A stretch of DNA of 64,000 nt from Guyanagaster necrorhizus (lineage: Eukaryota > Basidiomycota > Agaricomycetes > Agaricales > Physalacriaceae): positions 62,001 to 126,000 of the forward strand of contig NW_025064889.1 of NCBI RefSeq assembly GCF_019112545.1, given 5' to 3'. Of this stretch, positions 21,848-33,581 are shown piece by piece (positions within the stretch are counted from its first letter, which is position 1; each line of letters starts with the position of its first letter). Both the position numbers and the translations under genes were made by a program. Under the pieces are notes generated by a model. The model made no database searches. It was not told where the DNA came from and saw only the letters and a list, made by a program, of their open reading frames with translations.

Positions 21848-23835
21848 TTCGAAGGGAACACTACATCCGACGCAGATATACGAGCCCTACAGCAAATATC
21901 TGACCAGTCTCACCACTTGGGGGAGTTGAAGTCCCAGAAAAGGAGGAATCCACGGAGGTTGCGAGGGTACTCAGGTAGTGATGGTAGGAAGGAAGCGCAC
22001 TTGCCGTCGGACCAGACTTGGGTATCAACGCTCATCCAATCCGGGCCGCCGGACTCATTTTTTTTAATATCTTTTCTGCCACGTTATGAAAAATTATCTG
22101 GACACTAAAGATTTCCGCTGGGGTAAAGGGCTTAAATATCTCAGCATATCCCTCCTTCCGTGGGCCTTTGGACCCATTTTGTTGGGATTTTGCTGGAAAG
22201 TTCTAGAAAGGCAATCCGGCATCATGCCGAGAGTTGATGAGTAAGCTCGAGAGAAAGAAAAAGTTGTAGTAAATTCTAGATATAAGCCTGGAGAGTATAA
22301 ATACAAGCTCTATAGGAGCTGTAGAATAAGAAGTTCATACTATCTGGCCTTACCAGCCTGGAGTCTACCCTGCGCAACACCGAGGGTTTCCAACACATTT
22401 GCTTCTTCGCATTTTTCACTTTGGTCACCTAATGATCGAGCGGTAATTATCAGTACGGTATCGCAATCCTTCCCTTAGCCGAAACCTTTCGGAGTTCGCT
22501 CCTGGGATGAGGGAATTTTCCAACTTTCATGCCGGCCGCGAGTAACAACAAAGAGGATCTCATCAGTTTCTCCGATACCGGAGCCTTTGTCTCATTGCCT
22601 CATGCTAGTAGTGTTCTTGACATTCCTAACACAGAGATCGGATACAAATATATGCTTTCTTTCAGACTGTGAATATATGCCAGAATGTTCTGTTTCATTG
22701 ACAACACAAGCTTGTTGCCTTTCTTCTCTCTACCGGAGCAGACATTCGATGAGCATGTAAATGCTTGAGTATGCTTCGGATCTCTACTTCCCAGTCAAAC
22801 TGACCGTACTGATATTTCTTCTCAGACTTCACTAGTAATATCCGCTCGGGGTAAAAAGTGCACTTGTCACCTCGTGTACCTCCGAAAGGAGTTCAAAGCG
22901 ACCAAGAACCAACGGAAATGTGTTCCCGCTGACAGACCACAGTATGCCTTCGAGCGTTCTCTTCGTGGTACGCATCATAGTGTCTGTTCTTACCCTATGA
23001 ACACTCAATATATCCTCTTCTCTAACTTGGATTCTTGGAATGTCCTTCAAATACTATGCACAAACAAATATCTACGGAAACCATTCTTCTGCAGAGAACC
23101 TGCTGTATTTCTGTGGCGAAATGTTTGACACAACATGCCTGGATTGCCTGAAAAACCCATTGATATTTCGGAGTCTCGATATGCGGACCTTTTTTTGATA
23201 GACATGGCCACGTAAAGTTGGTGCCTTTCACAATAAATATATTGCTGATCATCATACCTAGCTTTTTGTCTGTACTACGACACTTATCCAATGGGCATCA
23301 GGCGCCAGTTGCTGGTCAAGATGCTTGAATAGCAACAAGATGTAAGTAGCTCGTCTTCCTACACACGGGGTTGTTAAGATTTACAGGCCATCCTCCGCTG
23401 GAGCTGATACCAATTGCTCCATACTAATACGTTACGCAACAAGGTACGGTACGTACAGACCTTCCATTTCACTTACTGAAAGACAGCAGGTTCAAGCTTG
23501 GTGAAATTTTATCACGTCCCGACTCTGGAGCTACGGGTATGGGGTAAAGGGTCATTCTCTATCGTGAAAGCTACAAAGGTGGAGTTTGGATGGCGTAAAG
23601 GCAGTATATGGTAGACTGAGGCGCTTTCTACTGCGACGATGGATGGAAGCGATGTGAAAGTCGGCAATTTGACGACCAACAGTATGTAGCCGCTCAGGTG
23701 TAAGGATAGGAAATTCATCATCGCCTGTTCGACTTCACTCGAATCACGCACTAGACGTAAATATAACGGTTCTGTATTAACAATAATGTATCCACGTCTC
23801 AATCACCTGTTACAATTAAGCCGGCAACAGGCCGC
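21848..23835. other. intergenic, AT-rich
   Basis: About 2 kb with only ORFs below 97 codons, none with family features. No gene, repeat or RNA recognised. Confidence 0.5.
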
Positions 23836-26800
23836 TCAGAACATGTATCGAGGATCCATGTCCTCCAGCTGACTTTCTGTTGCCGTACACATAAGTATTG
23901 GGAGTGCCATTGACACCCTCTCGTTCTTCTTCAGCGCATCCTGGATGCGCCTCTTTATCCTCTCAATCCTATCGTGGTCTAGCTGTTGCACCACTTCACT
24001 CTCTGCGAGTTCTCTCAGCTTTTCATCGTACTCCCTCCATCGCTGAGCGTGCCACTCTTGAAGTTGCTCCTTCCCAACCATCCGCAAATGACGATTCTTG
24101 AGTTTCAGCTTTCTCCCTGGGTACGCCGGTGATACTAGTTCTGAGTTCGACTTTGAGATTTTCTCAGCGAGTTGTATACGTTCGGCCAGCTGAGCAGCAA
24201 CTGGTGTTGAAGTTTTGAAAAAAGGCGTTGTACGTCGTCTCTTGACAGGACTATCCAACGGTGGGAATTTCTTAGCGCTTGTTGGGAGGTGCGGAGATGA
24301 CACCGATGCCATAACCTCATCCGCGTGTCGCATTGATGATTTTCGCGACTTCAGAAAAGAGGTACCATCAGAAGTGATTTTGACGTTGTTCGGAAGTTGT
24401 TTAGTCTTTGTTGGTGATCTTGGAGGAGCTGAATTGATGAACATGTTGATGGAGGACGACACAGGCGATTGAGGAGACTCTAGTACTTCTTCGGTAGGGC
24501 TTGGACATCGCCTTGATCGTTGCTTTGGAGGTTTCTGAGAAATGGACGACGCCACCAAGGGTCGTTTAACGGGAGTGATGGGATCAATTGAATGCACATA
24601 AGGTTTCGCCGTTGTCTGGGTTTTGGGAGGATCTTTACCTTGGCCTTGCAAGGCATTTTGAATCTCAGGCAAAGGCTTTTCGGTCTCTTCTTGAGGTTCA
24701 CGCTGAGATGGTTCACAATCATCGTCGTCGTCGTCCCATTTCATATTACCTCCTCCAAACAGCAAATGAGCCGTCCGTCCACGTTCATCTGCTGAATCAT
24801 CCGAATCATTATCAGAAGGATCATCCAGTGCAGCCTTCCTTCCGCGGAAGGTGTAAATGGGCCTTGAAGGAGGTAAACGAGAGGATGACGCTATTGGAGG
24901 CGACGTTGGACGCCGAGGTATAGGTGATTGGGCTTTCGGTTTCTCGAGTTTTGGCCTTTTGGCTGGCCGTTCTGCAGACAACGGAGACGGATCGAGTACA
25001 TACTTGACCGCAGTCAGGGATGTGCTATGAGAAGGAAGCTGGGTAAGTCGCAAACGGTGTGGTAGGGTGAGTCGCGCTATCGGTTCTGGTGGTGATGACG
25101 GAGGTAGGGGTGAAGAGTCGGCCTGGGACTCCACCAACGGGACTCCCGCTTGATGCGCAAAAAGACGATGAGCAGTCTTGCCTCGCTCATCGTCTGCATC
25201 GGAGCTGGAATCATAGCCCCGAGATTCTTCTTCCATGTTTATAGAGCTCAGTATGTGCAAAGGTGGCAGTCCCAGCCACGACCTCAGCACCTCCAATTTC
25301 CGTCGCTTCCCCCGACCATCCGCCCATTTGTTCGCAGTCTCTTCTGCTTGGTCCCCCACCAAGTTCTTATGAGCAACATCAATTCCGTCTTCGTCATGGG
25401 ACAGGTCGCTCAGAGGACGTATGTCATCATTAACTGCAGGTGTCGGAGACTCGCAGCTAGAAAGACAGCTGGAGAAGACGGTGCGAATTCCAGTCCAGTC
25501 AAGACCGTGAAGGAAAGGATCAAGGGTGTTCGGAATGATGGTCTTTGGGCGAAAAAGGGAAACAAATCGCTGTAGCTCGGGCAGAGGTGAGTGACGAGCG
25601 AGAGGGACTAGCTGCAAGCCATGGTCAGTCGGTGAAGGGTGAAGACGGTATTAAAAGCGTACTAGACAAGTTATAGATTCCGCTTGCTCAATGATGCGCA
25701 GCCTGGTATTATGCTGATACGCTGACCATTGCCCCTTGTTCATCGTGCTCACAGGGTTGATGTATACCACCAGGTTCCCATTGGTGCTTGTGGCATGGGG
25801 ACGATTAGCAGGGACATCTACGTATTCACACCGTTCGAATCGTTCGCATGCATGGAAACGGGTCGATCCCGCATCACGCGTGCCAATCGACCGCAGAAGG
25901 GGCTCGTTTGCCAGATGCGAATAGATAGCATGTTTGTACCGGTCCATATGGATACGGGAATCAAATGCACGAGCGATAGCCTTCAAGGCGTCCTCATAGC
26001 CCCAAGTCCAGGAATTGATAAAAAAGTGGGTCGACTCTGGTATCAGCTGCATGAGAGCGACGAGACCATCCACGGCATCTTCCTGTTTTTGTTGAGTGAG
26101 GCCACGATAGCTAGAAAAAACACGTACTTTGGTGGGAACCTCTTCAATATTCATTACACAGGCCGTGTCGAGATATATTGCCTCTAGGGGCTTAATCACG
26201 CTGCTCCTGTTGCCCCAAGAAGTTGAAAGATAGGGCTGCAGAAACGGATTGCGCTTCAGAGATTCCAGAAACCAGGGTTCTGCACGAAGATCTCCTGTGT
26301 GAAGAACGGCTCCTTTTGTGCCTTCGATGAGATACCTACAGGCAATAAATACCACATCCAGGGGAATGAACGAAGGGAAACTCACATAACCGAGCCCGGA
26401 CAATGATTTGCATCGATTGCAGTAACAGTTACCGAATTTTCGGCATCAAGCTCAATATCAACAGGGCTGTTAATGGGCAGAACTTTCTGCGGGGATTTCG
26501 CCAACATCAACCAGATCAGTACCACAGATAAATATACTCACCAGAAAATCTCTGGAGCCTTGGTAGTACACCTCGCCATCCTCGCCAACCAGAGGATCGA
26601 TTTTCAAATGACCGTAGGTTCTCAATTTCTCTGCACGTAGCTCGGTGCCGTAGAGAGCACGCTCCTTGTACACTTCATGCCTTAGCAGCATTTCCTTCGA
26701 GTCGTGTGAACAGTAGACCGTTTCTGCAAATCCCTTGGCTTGGAGCCCTACGATATGGTCCGAATGGGTGTGGGTGAGCAGGTAAAGCTGAGCCCGTCGG

Positions 26801-26997
26801 TCGTCCTTTGGTGTCGTGAATTCATCGACGCGTATGGTAGGGTACTCAACTAAAAATGAGTTATAAGGCGTCCCAGGTGGCATTGCGCGCGGCCAGAGGA
26901 TACTCGACGCGTTGAGGACGTCGTCGTGAACGATGAGCCGAGACTCGGGATTCGCCGAACAATGGTCCTGCACCCACGTGATCGCAGCCATTTTCAA
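23836..26997 (-). CDS. SNM1/Artemis-type metallo-beta-lactamase DNA nuclease, 1001 aa
   Basis: Four exons (26997-26542, 26486-26386, 26335-25663, 25611-23836) sum to 3006 nt, exactly 1002 codons. The N-terminal half is a metallo-beta-lactamase plus beta-CASP nuclease. It has YNSFLVEYP, the metal site HTHSDH (residues 76-81), DANHCPGSVM, then LHTGDLR and the closing VPLARHSPLPELQRFVSLF and HGLDW. Known members (Pso2/SNM1, Artemis/DCLRE1C) trim DNA ends in crosslink or double-strand break repair in the nucleus. The C-terminal half (about 500 residues) is a disordered Ser/Pro/Asp-rich tail with basic RRR/KRR patches. It ends with a charged helix near residues 930-980. The tail is longer than in the yeast enzyme. 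All introns are 50-55 nt with normal ends. No defects. Confidence 0.92.
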
Positions 26998-28030
26998 TTG
27001 ACCGCCACTCTCTTTCCGGCGGCTTTTCTTGATCTCACAGAGTCACACTCATTCACTCAATGATTTTACCATAATATTGGTATGTGACTTTTAGGGTGTC
27101 GGTAATAATATACGCTCACACAGAATCAAACTAGTAATTAAATAATACTGCCGGTACTTTCAACTTCCGAGCGGGACTCTGGAGAATTATCTTTAAGGTC
27201 AATTTACTACCTATTGTTGGGACTTATTAGCCTATCCTCCTCAGGGATCGGACTGATAGTAGTGAACGACTGAGGAAGTAAGTAATGAAAATGTCCATAT
27301 ATAAAATCAGTCACGTGAATATCATATGACCTGAACGCGTCAGGACGACACCCGAATCAGTATCCCCACTTCCAACAGCTATTATGTCTGCTGCCATCTT
27401 CGCAGTTATATTCTATGAGAGCCCTTTGAGGATTCTTATCTGCAACCCCAAATGAAAAAATCCCGCACCCCCAAAACCCTGTAGGCTTTTTGTTTGAATT
27501 TGACACTTTACTCCGTACTAACGCAACAGCGTCCGTCCCGCATGGTTGACTCTACATAAACCGGACCTTGTCGATACATCAATGTTGGTTATGCTCCTCA
27601 CTAGAAGACAACGAGGACGATGAAGATTGGCCAGGTTTGGACGGAGCGGTCCATGTGATCCCTCAACCGTAGGATCATCTCCAAGATTGAAGATAGGTTA
27701 TATCCCATGCCGATTTCGTGTTTCTCAAGGATTCAGATGTTTATTTCATTGGCAGCAGATTCAATCCTGGAAACACAAAAGTAGATGAAAGAATTCGCGA
27801 AGGAAAACGTGACCGCAAGGCCTCGGAGACTAGCCTTGATTCTTTTTGCTTACTCCCGCGTCTGTCAATGCCGCAAGTTTGGTTGGCTACGGCAACCAGG
27901 ACGGTTCTTAATGCAGCTTGGCCAAAGAAGGATAGTGAATCCCGCGTTAACAGTTGTGACGTTAACGTTTAAATCCGAGCTTCTTGCCATTTTTCCAAGC
28001 TCTCGATCTCAGTATTTCATTAACTATTTC
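26998..28030. other. intergenic
   Basis: Contains the promoter side of the nuclease gene. No gene recognised. Confidence 0.5.
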
Positions 28031-28363
28031 ATGTCTTCCTTACCTGACATTCACAGTCCATCACCGGAGCACTTTTCCTTCTTTCTCACTGATAATATTG
28101 GTACTGATACCGACACCCATTCAAATTCCCGAGAGAAATCATGTCAGCAGACTGCGAGTGAGAAAACAGTAAAAGTTTTCCATCCTCCGACATCTACACG
28201 ATGCAGGACCGACCCGACCCCCGGATGTGCTACTTACCATTCTCTGGAATCGAGATCCCAGAAGCTCCACTTTGCTGCTGCACCTCGAATCTCCTTCAAG
28301 CAAATTGTTGACACGCAGTTATTAACCGACTTCTCCACAGACTATGGATCCCTAGACTCGTAA
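28031..28363 (+). CDS. possible small protein, 110 aa
   Basis: ATG frame inside a longer open frame. The product is Ser/Thr/Pro-rich, polar and without domains, with a weak similarity in style to the 168-aa product at 1805-2311. No membrane segment or signal peptide. It could be a lineage-specific small protein or a chance ORF. Confidence 0.25.
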   Translation: MSSLPDIHSPSPEHFSFFLTDNIGTDTDTHSNSREKSCQQTASEKTVKVFHPPTSTRCRTDPTPGCATYHSLESRSQKLHFAAAPRISFKQIVDTQLLTDFSTDYGSLDS

Positions 28364-28831
28364 CAGATTCTAATCATCCACACTTAATCAGATATACTTT
28401 CTTGCTTGCAACATCAAGGGTAATGCTAGAGAGATGGTTACGAGAGTAATGGATCGCAGAAAAATTGGGCATGCCGTTACTCCCTGGCATGACCCAGTAT
28501 TCAATGGGAGGTTCTCCAACATCCACATCTCGTTCAGGCATCAAAGCATCCCTGACCTTCGTTCATTTCAAAACAGCCGATTCGTGAGCAATATACATTA
28601 TTGTGTTCTTGGGCTCTGCTTTTGGCGTCCTACAACCAAATGCAGCCGTCACAGCTTCTCAAGTAATGCCTATGGCCTAGTAATAGCCCAGAACCGATGG
28701 ACCTGGCCTAATCAATGCAAAGTAACAAGAATTCATCCTTCTATTCGAAAACTATACATTGACAACAGCGAAGACAGATAGCAGGTACCAAGTACGTATA
28801 CAATAAACCCAAAAAAATATTTGAATATCAA
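28364..28831. other. intergenic, 3' side of velvet gene
   Basis: No gene recognised. Probably the 3' untranslated region and terminator of the minus-strand velvet gene. Confidence 0.4.
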
Positions 28832-30998
28832 TCAAGCGCCGCCTTCCCGACTCAGAATGCTCCCGATGCTTAGCTTGCCTTTGCTAGTGCTCCCAGCTCT
28901 CTCCCCACGCTCACGTTCACTCAACTGAATGACGCTTGGTCCTCTCAGTGGTGCTAATTGAATCTTTCCTTCTGATGGCGGTGGCGGCACAGAAGAGTAT
29001 TCCGCTGGCCTACTGCTACTGTACTCTCTTGTCGCGCTGGTCGGGGTCGGATACTCTGCCGTGCTGCCACTTGCGCTGGCATTGGAAGGATTTCCATTCC
29101 AGACGCCTGCACTTGCTGGGGTTCCCCATGACTCTCTGTGCTGAGGTGGCGGGTAATAATGCTGATGTTGGTGCTGGTATTGCGGAGGCGGAGGAGGGTG
29201 CTGTCTCGGATCGTACGGACTATCATAATAATACTGGTGCGGAACCTGCGGCGGAGGCGGAGGCGGATACTCATACCTTGGAGGATAATAATGTGGAGGA
29301 TGTGCATAGGGATCGTAGGCACCTGGAGGAGCTGACTGAGGCGGGGGCGGTGGCGCTTGCTGATGAGGCGGAGGTGGGTGCTGGCTAGGCGGCGGCGGCG
29401 GTCCTCCCCAACCCTGATAACTCCCAGAATATTGGTACGGCTGCGGTTGCGAATATGCGTATGGCGGCGCGTAGTGATGGTCATAATGAGGAGGCGGAGG
29501 TGGCGGATGGTACGCACGAGAATCGTAGGTTTCATGGGTCGGTGGGGTTACATGGCTTGCAGGGGATGGTGGTGGGACATGAGACCCTGACGTAGGCGAA
29601 ATATGGGTAGCCGTTGGTGGCTGAGGAACTGCAACAGGGGAGGAAGTTGGAGGGGCAGCATGTGGGGCAGATGTAACGTGCGTAGCCGGAGACGGAAGGT
29701 GGGTTGCACCTGGTGGAGGTGGGATATGGGTAGCACCTGATGTGGGCGGAATATGCTGAGCACTAGGTGGAGGTGCAGCGCTTGGACCGCTAGTCGAACT
29801 CGGGGGAGCTACAGCATACGTTGCTCCAGGAGGTGGAGGAATCGACACGCTGCTTGCTCCATCCAAAGAAGGATCAATATTTGACTGGGACTGGGGTGGT
29901 TGATACGAGTTCCATTGAGACGAAGGGGGCGGAGGCGGCCCAAGAGGTTGTTGTTGGTACGCGCTGTACCCGGCCGGTGCTGCACCATCCTTGACCCGTT
30001 TCTGCCTCTTCTTTGATGATGGTTTCCCTCGCCTTCCGTCATCGGATGCGTCGTCTTCTTCGTCATCCTCTTGATCGGATTCTTGCCTACTCGTATCCAA
30101 CACCGTGGTCGGCCGCTTCCGAACTCGAATGTCCTTGCGAATACGAATTTTGATTCCCTGGTCAGCTAAAGAACAAGACAAAGGGGTAGATTCTGATGAG
30201 AAAATGAGACGCGATGAGCACACCGGGAACAAGATGGCTTACCCTCCATGCCAGGGAACTTTTTGGCGGTGTAGACATAGAACGGCGCCGAGTATATAGA
30301 TTTGCAGTGTCGAACATTATTCCTGAAGGAAGGGGGGTTAACATATGTTTAGAGACAGCTGCGGGTAAAACAGCGATGCGCCCGGGTGTGGTAACCATAT
30401 GGACTCACCCTACGACTTCGAACAAACTCAGCTTGAGTCGGTAACTACCTTCTGTTCGGACGCTAAGGTCAGGAAACACAAAGAATCCCGCGTCTTCGTT
30501 GTTCCGCTGGGGATCCTTGAGGTGATAGAGGGAAGAAACGACAGAGCCAGTTGTGCATCGCGTCTTGCCATCCTATTGGTAGGTGAGCTAACGAATCCTA
30601 GTCTAGGCAAGCGACTTGCTTTTAACCAATGCAATTCTTTATCATCATCAGGCTTCGCCAGACTTGCGAACATGAAGTAATAAGGATTTTGTAGAAAGCT
30701 TTGGGCATAACTACTGCCACTTGGTGAGGCCGGCCGGCCATCGGAACCTGAAGCGTGTTGCTGGTGTCGCCGTGGATCGATGACACGCAACTGAACAATT
30801 GGCGGTGGATCGATGGGTCTTCTATCAGCTGTGCAGTGTAGTTAAGCGTGATCTTTCTTCATCGCAGAGAGCAGCAATCTTACCTTTTCCACCAACACCG
30901 CACATCCGCGCCTGCTTTGGCTCCTGGCGTACAACCAAGTCGTATTCTCTATCATAGACGATGGGATATGGAGGACCATCAGGATATTTGAGGAGCAT
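28832..30998 (-). CDS. velvet-domain regulator (VosA/VelB type), 642 aa
   Basis: Five exons (30998-30884, 30828-30620, 30572-30409, 30322-30243, 30192-28832) sum to 1929 nt, 643 codons. The velvet domain occupies about residues 10-185: [68 protein letters not shown] and [14 protein letters not shown]. Velvet proteins bind DNA as dimers and coordinate sporulation, fruiting and secondary metabolism. After the domain come basic patches ([14 protein letters not shown] and SKKRQKR, likely nuclear signals) and then about 400 residues of Pro/Tyr/His-rich low-complexity sequence, perhaps a transactivation or condensate-forming tail. One intron (30573-30619) has a GC donor. The start is the first in-frame ATG; an extra 5' exon is possible. 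Confidence 0.92.
30573..30619 (-). other. GC-AG intron in velvet gene
   Basis: The donor reads GCAAGT and the acceptor CAATAG, 47 nt. Only this splice keeps the velvet frame between HWLK and DGKTRC. The nearby GT (GTCGCT) would shift the frame. GCAAGT is the usual strong form of GC donors. Confidence 0.8.
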
Positions 30999-33581
30999 GG
31001 AGGAAGGGTACAATTAGCATAACATTCGAACACGGAAAGTTAATATGCATGCGCCTGTCCGAGTCCAAGGACTCGGACTCCGGATCATGTACAGTGGACA
31101 CCCGGTTGGCTATCGCGTCCATCGAAAGGAGGGTGGACTCACAAGCGATCCCGCTCCTGCGCATAGTGCGACGGCGGTGGCAACGTCGACATCGTGTTCG
31201 TCATCGTGGGCGTCAGTGGTAGAGATGGATGTTTTTTTTTTGCAGTCTATTCAGAACAAAATTGTTTGCGCAGGGACCAAATATATTTGTCCAGCTTCCT
31301 TTTTGTGCGTAACACGAACAAACTAGGCAAATTACCAACACGTGGTGGAGGGCAAACCAATCTGCTGGGCAAAAGGACCCAGGTCCATGGCCTTGGTACT
31401 CTTCACTCGTTTCTTATTTTACTGGGCTCTCGTTCTGGTCCACAGATTCCCATCGGTTCCAATTGCTGGGACTCGGCAAGGGGGGTGACGATACCTGCTA
31501 CGTCGTTACTGTCGTTGCAATCGGACTCGGCGGATTCGGATTCCAAAAATTCCCAGGTCGTGAAAGTTCGACCACCAGATTTTTCCAAACATTCAGTAAG
31601 GAATCTCAATAAATCTGGCCAGCAGGGGTAGTAATGCCAGGTACCAGCAGGTACCCGTCAACGGTTCAACGTTCAACTTCGAAGTGTTTACGCCTCTTCG
31701 CTTCCACTGCATCTGTTCAAATTGATCATGTCAGTCCAACAGCCACTCTGCCCCCAAGATTTTAGATCAATCGATCATGATTCATGATGCTGATGCCCCG
31801 GTTCTGTTTTTCTAAAAGGGATCGTGTCAACCAACTCAATACGATGCCACGAATTCAAACATTGATGATAGGTGATTACGCAGAAATGAATATTTCAAGA
31901 CTTTGAACGTAAGTGACCCTCCCCCCTGCTGCCAGTGTGACCCTGGCAAACAACAGACTGATTTGGTACCAGTAGGTTGGCCCGTGTCTATATGGAGCCG
32001 GGTAAAAACACCTTCGTTTCTTCGGTTGGCGTCGTCTTCAATCCCGGACAACGGACGAATAGTCCTATGCCAGCTTCCAAGGTGACAGGGGCCGAAAAGG
32101 CGACCTTTGCGTATGGTCTTTCATACAAGAAAGAATTACCCCAGGAAACCGGACCGAAAACACACTAAACTTGGACATAGTATCGATCAACCACTTCACA
32201 TTTCGGACTTCCCTTTTCGCCTGGCTCATTACAAGATTCTGGACATTCACCTCATAATGTTTCCGAGTCTTGTAGCGGACGGTCAATGCCACAAAATAGC
32301 CTATTAGGGGATGTATTGAGTCCATTCAGGTGTGTTGGCGTTGTGTACGGCAATGAGATACGCTAAATGTGTTCACGGACCATATTTCCATCAAACCATA
32401 CGGAAGCCGTTAGTCGCGTTTCCTGGCCCGCGGCTGTCGTAAACCGCGTGGGCTTATGACTCACCTCTCGATTCCGTGAAGAGTGAGCTTTCTAAGTCAA
32501 GTCCACTATAGATTGTCCCGCGAAGGTTTTGCGGGGTGAACGTTCTAAAAGCACGCAAATTTACCGAGTCCCGTAATACTTCAGAGTAACTCATTGTCAG
32601 CTGCATTGGTACGTCCCGAGACAGCTGAACTGCCAACCTTTCAGTATTTCCTGGTCGTGAAAGAGAACCAAGCCAATTCCTCCTTGATTTATACGAGCTT
32701 TCTCAGGTTTGCTTGCTCGCAATTATGTTACAGCGGTATTTTCTGTGGCGGAGTGACAAGGGGAGGCGACTGTCACTTTTGACGGTCCTTCGATTCCACA
32801 TGTTCACCAGATTGTCCGCGATGATCTTGAGAGCGAAGCTACCGGAAACACGCGTACTATTCTTCGAAAGCACAATGATTTAAAGGTAAGTCATCACCTG
32901 CTGCCATGGAAGATACCGTGAGCGCTGAAAACAGCAGTCAACGACTTTGCAGCTGAAAGAGATGGTTTGCGTCAAGTATGGTATGGTTGTCACATATGAA
33001 CAAATTCATATGTACCCAACGCGAAAGACAGCGCAGAAGTCTCAAAGTCCTGTTACTGTGATCTCCGGTTGTTTCATAGCAACTTAGGATATATACCAGT
33101 TGAGTCGCACATCTCTAGCGCGCGTAAACGAATTGTTCTTATATCACAGGCTGGGAAATACTTGACCAGATAGTGGATGTTGAATGGTGCCACCATTTTC
33201 TCGCATCACTTGCAATTAGCTGGAAGTCTTAGCCATTTCCTTTTCTTGCCTAAATACAATTCAACGCAGTGATATTTACGATATTTACTGCCGCGCACCC
33301 TCTTTTTCAATCGTGATCCGAGGCTGATAGTCTCTGCCAGGTTGGCGCCGAATCGGCATGACTTTCCAGAATCAGAAATTGCCACATGCCTGCAATTTCT
33401 ATGTTCTCTTACGACCAGTCAGATTTTTCTCTTTCATGCGGCCAGGATCACGAGGCACAGCTCGAAGTATGTGTGCTAAAATGTAGACGCATATGCTCAA
33501 GCATTCTGTGCCTAGACACTGCATGCATTGCTATGCTATCTGCAAGAATGGTTATCTGTCCAGTACAGGACAATTTACGAG
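30999..33581. other. long intergenic region
   Basis: About 2.6 kb between the divergent velvet gene and the nuclease pseudogene. ORFs up to 145 codons show no family features. It probably carries the velvet promoter. Nothing else recognised. Confidence 0.5.

Noticed and set aside
28954..29763. Several Arg- or Ala/Glu-rich ORFs on both strands up to 193 codons
   Set aside because: Shadows of the Pro/Tyr-rich velvet tail produced by biased codons.
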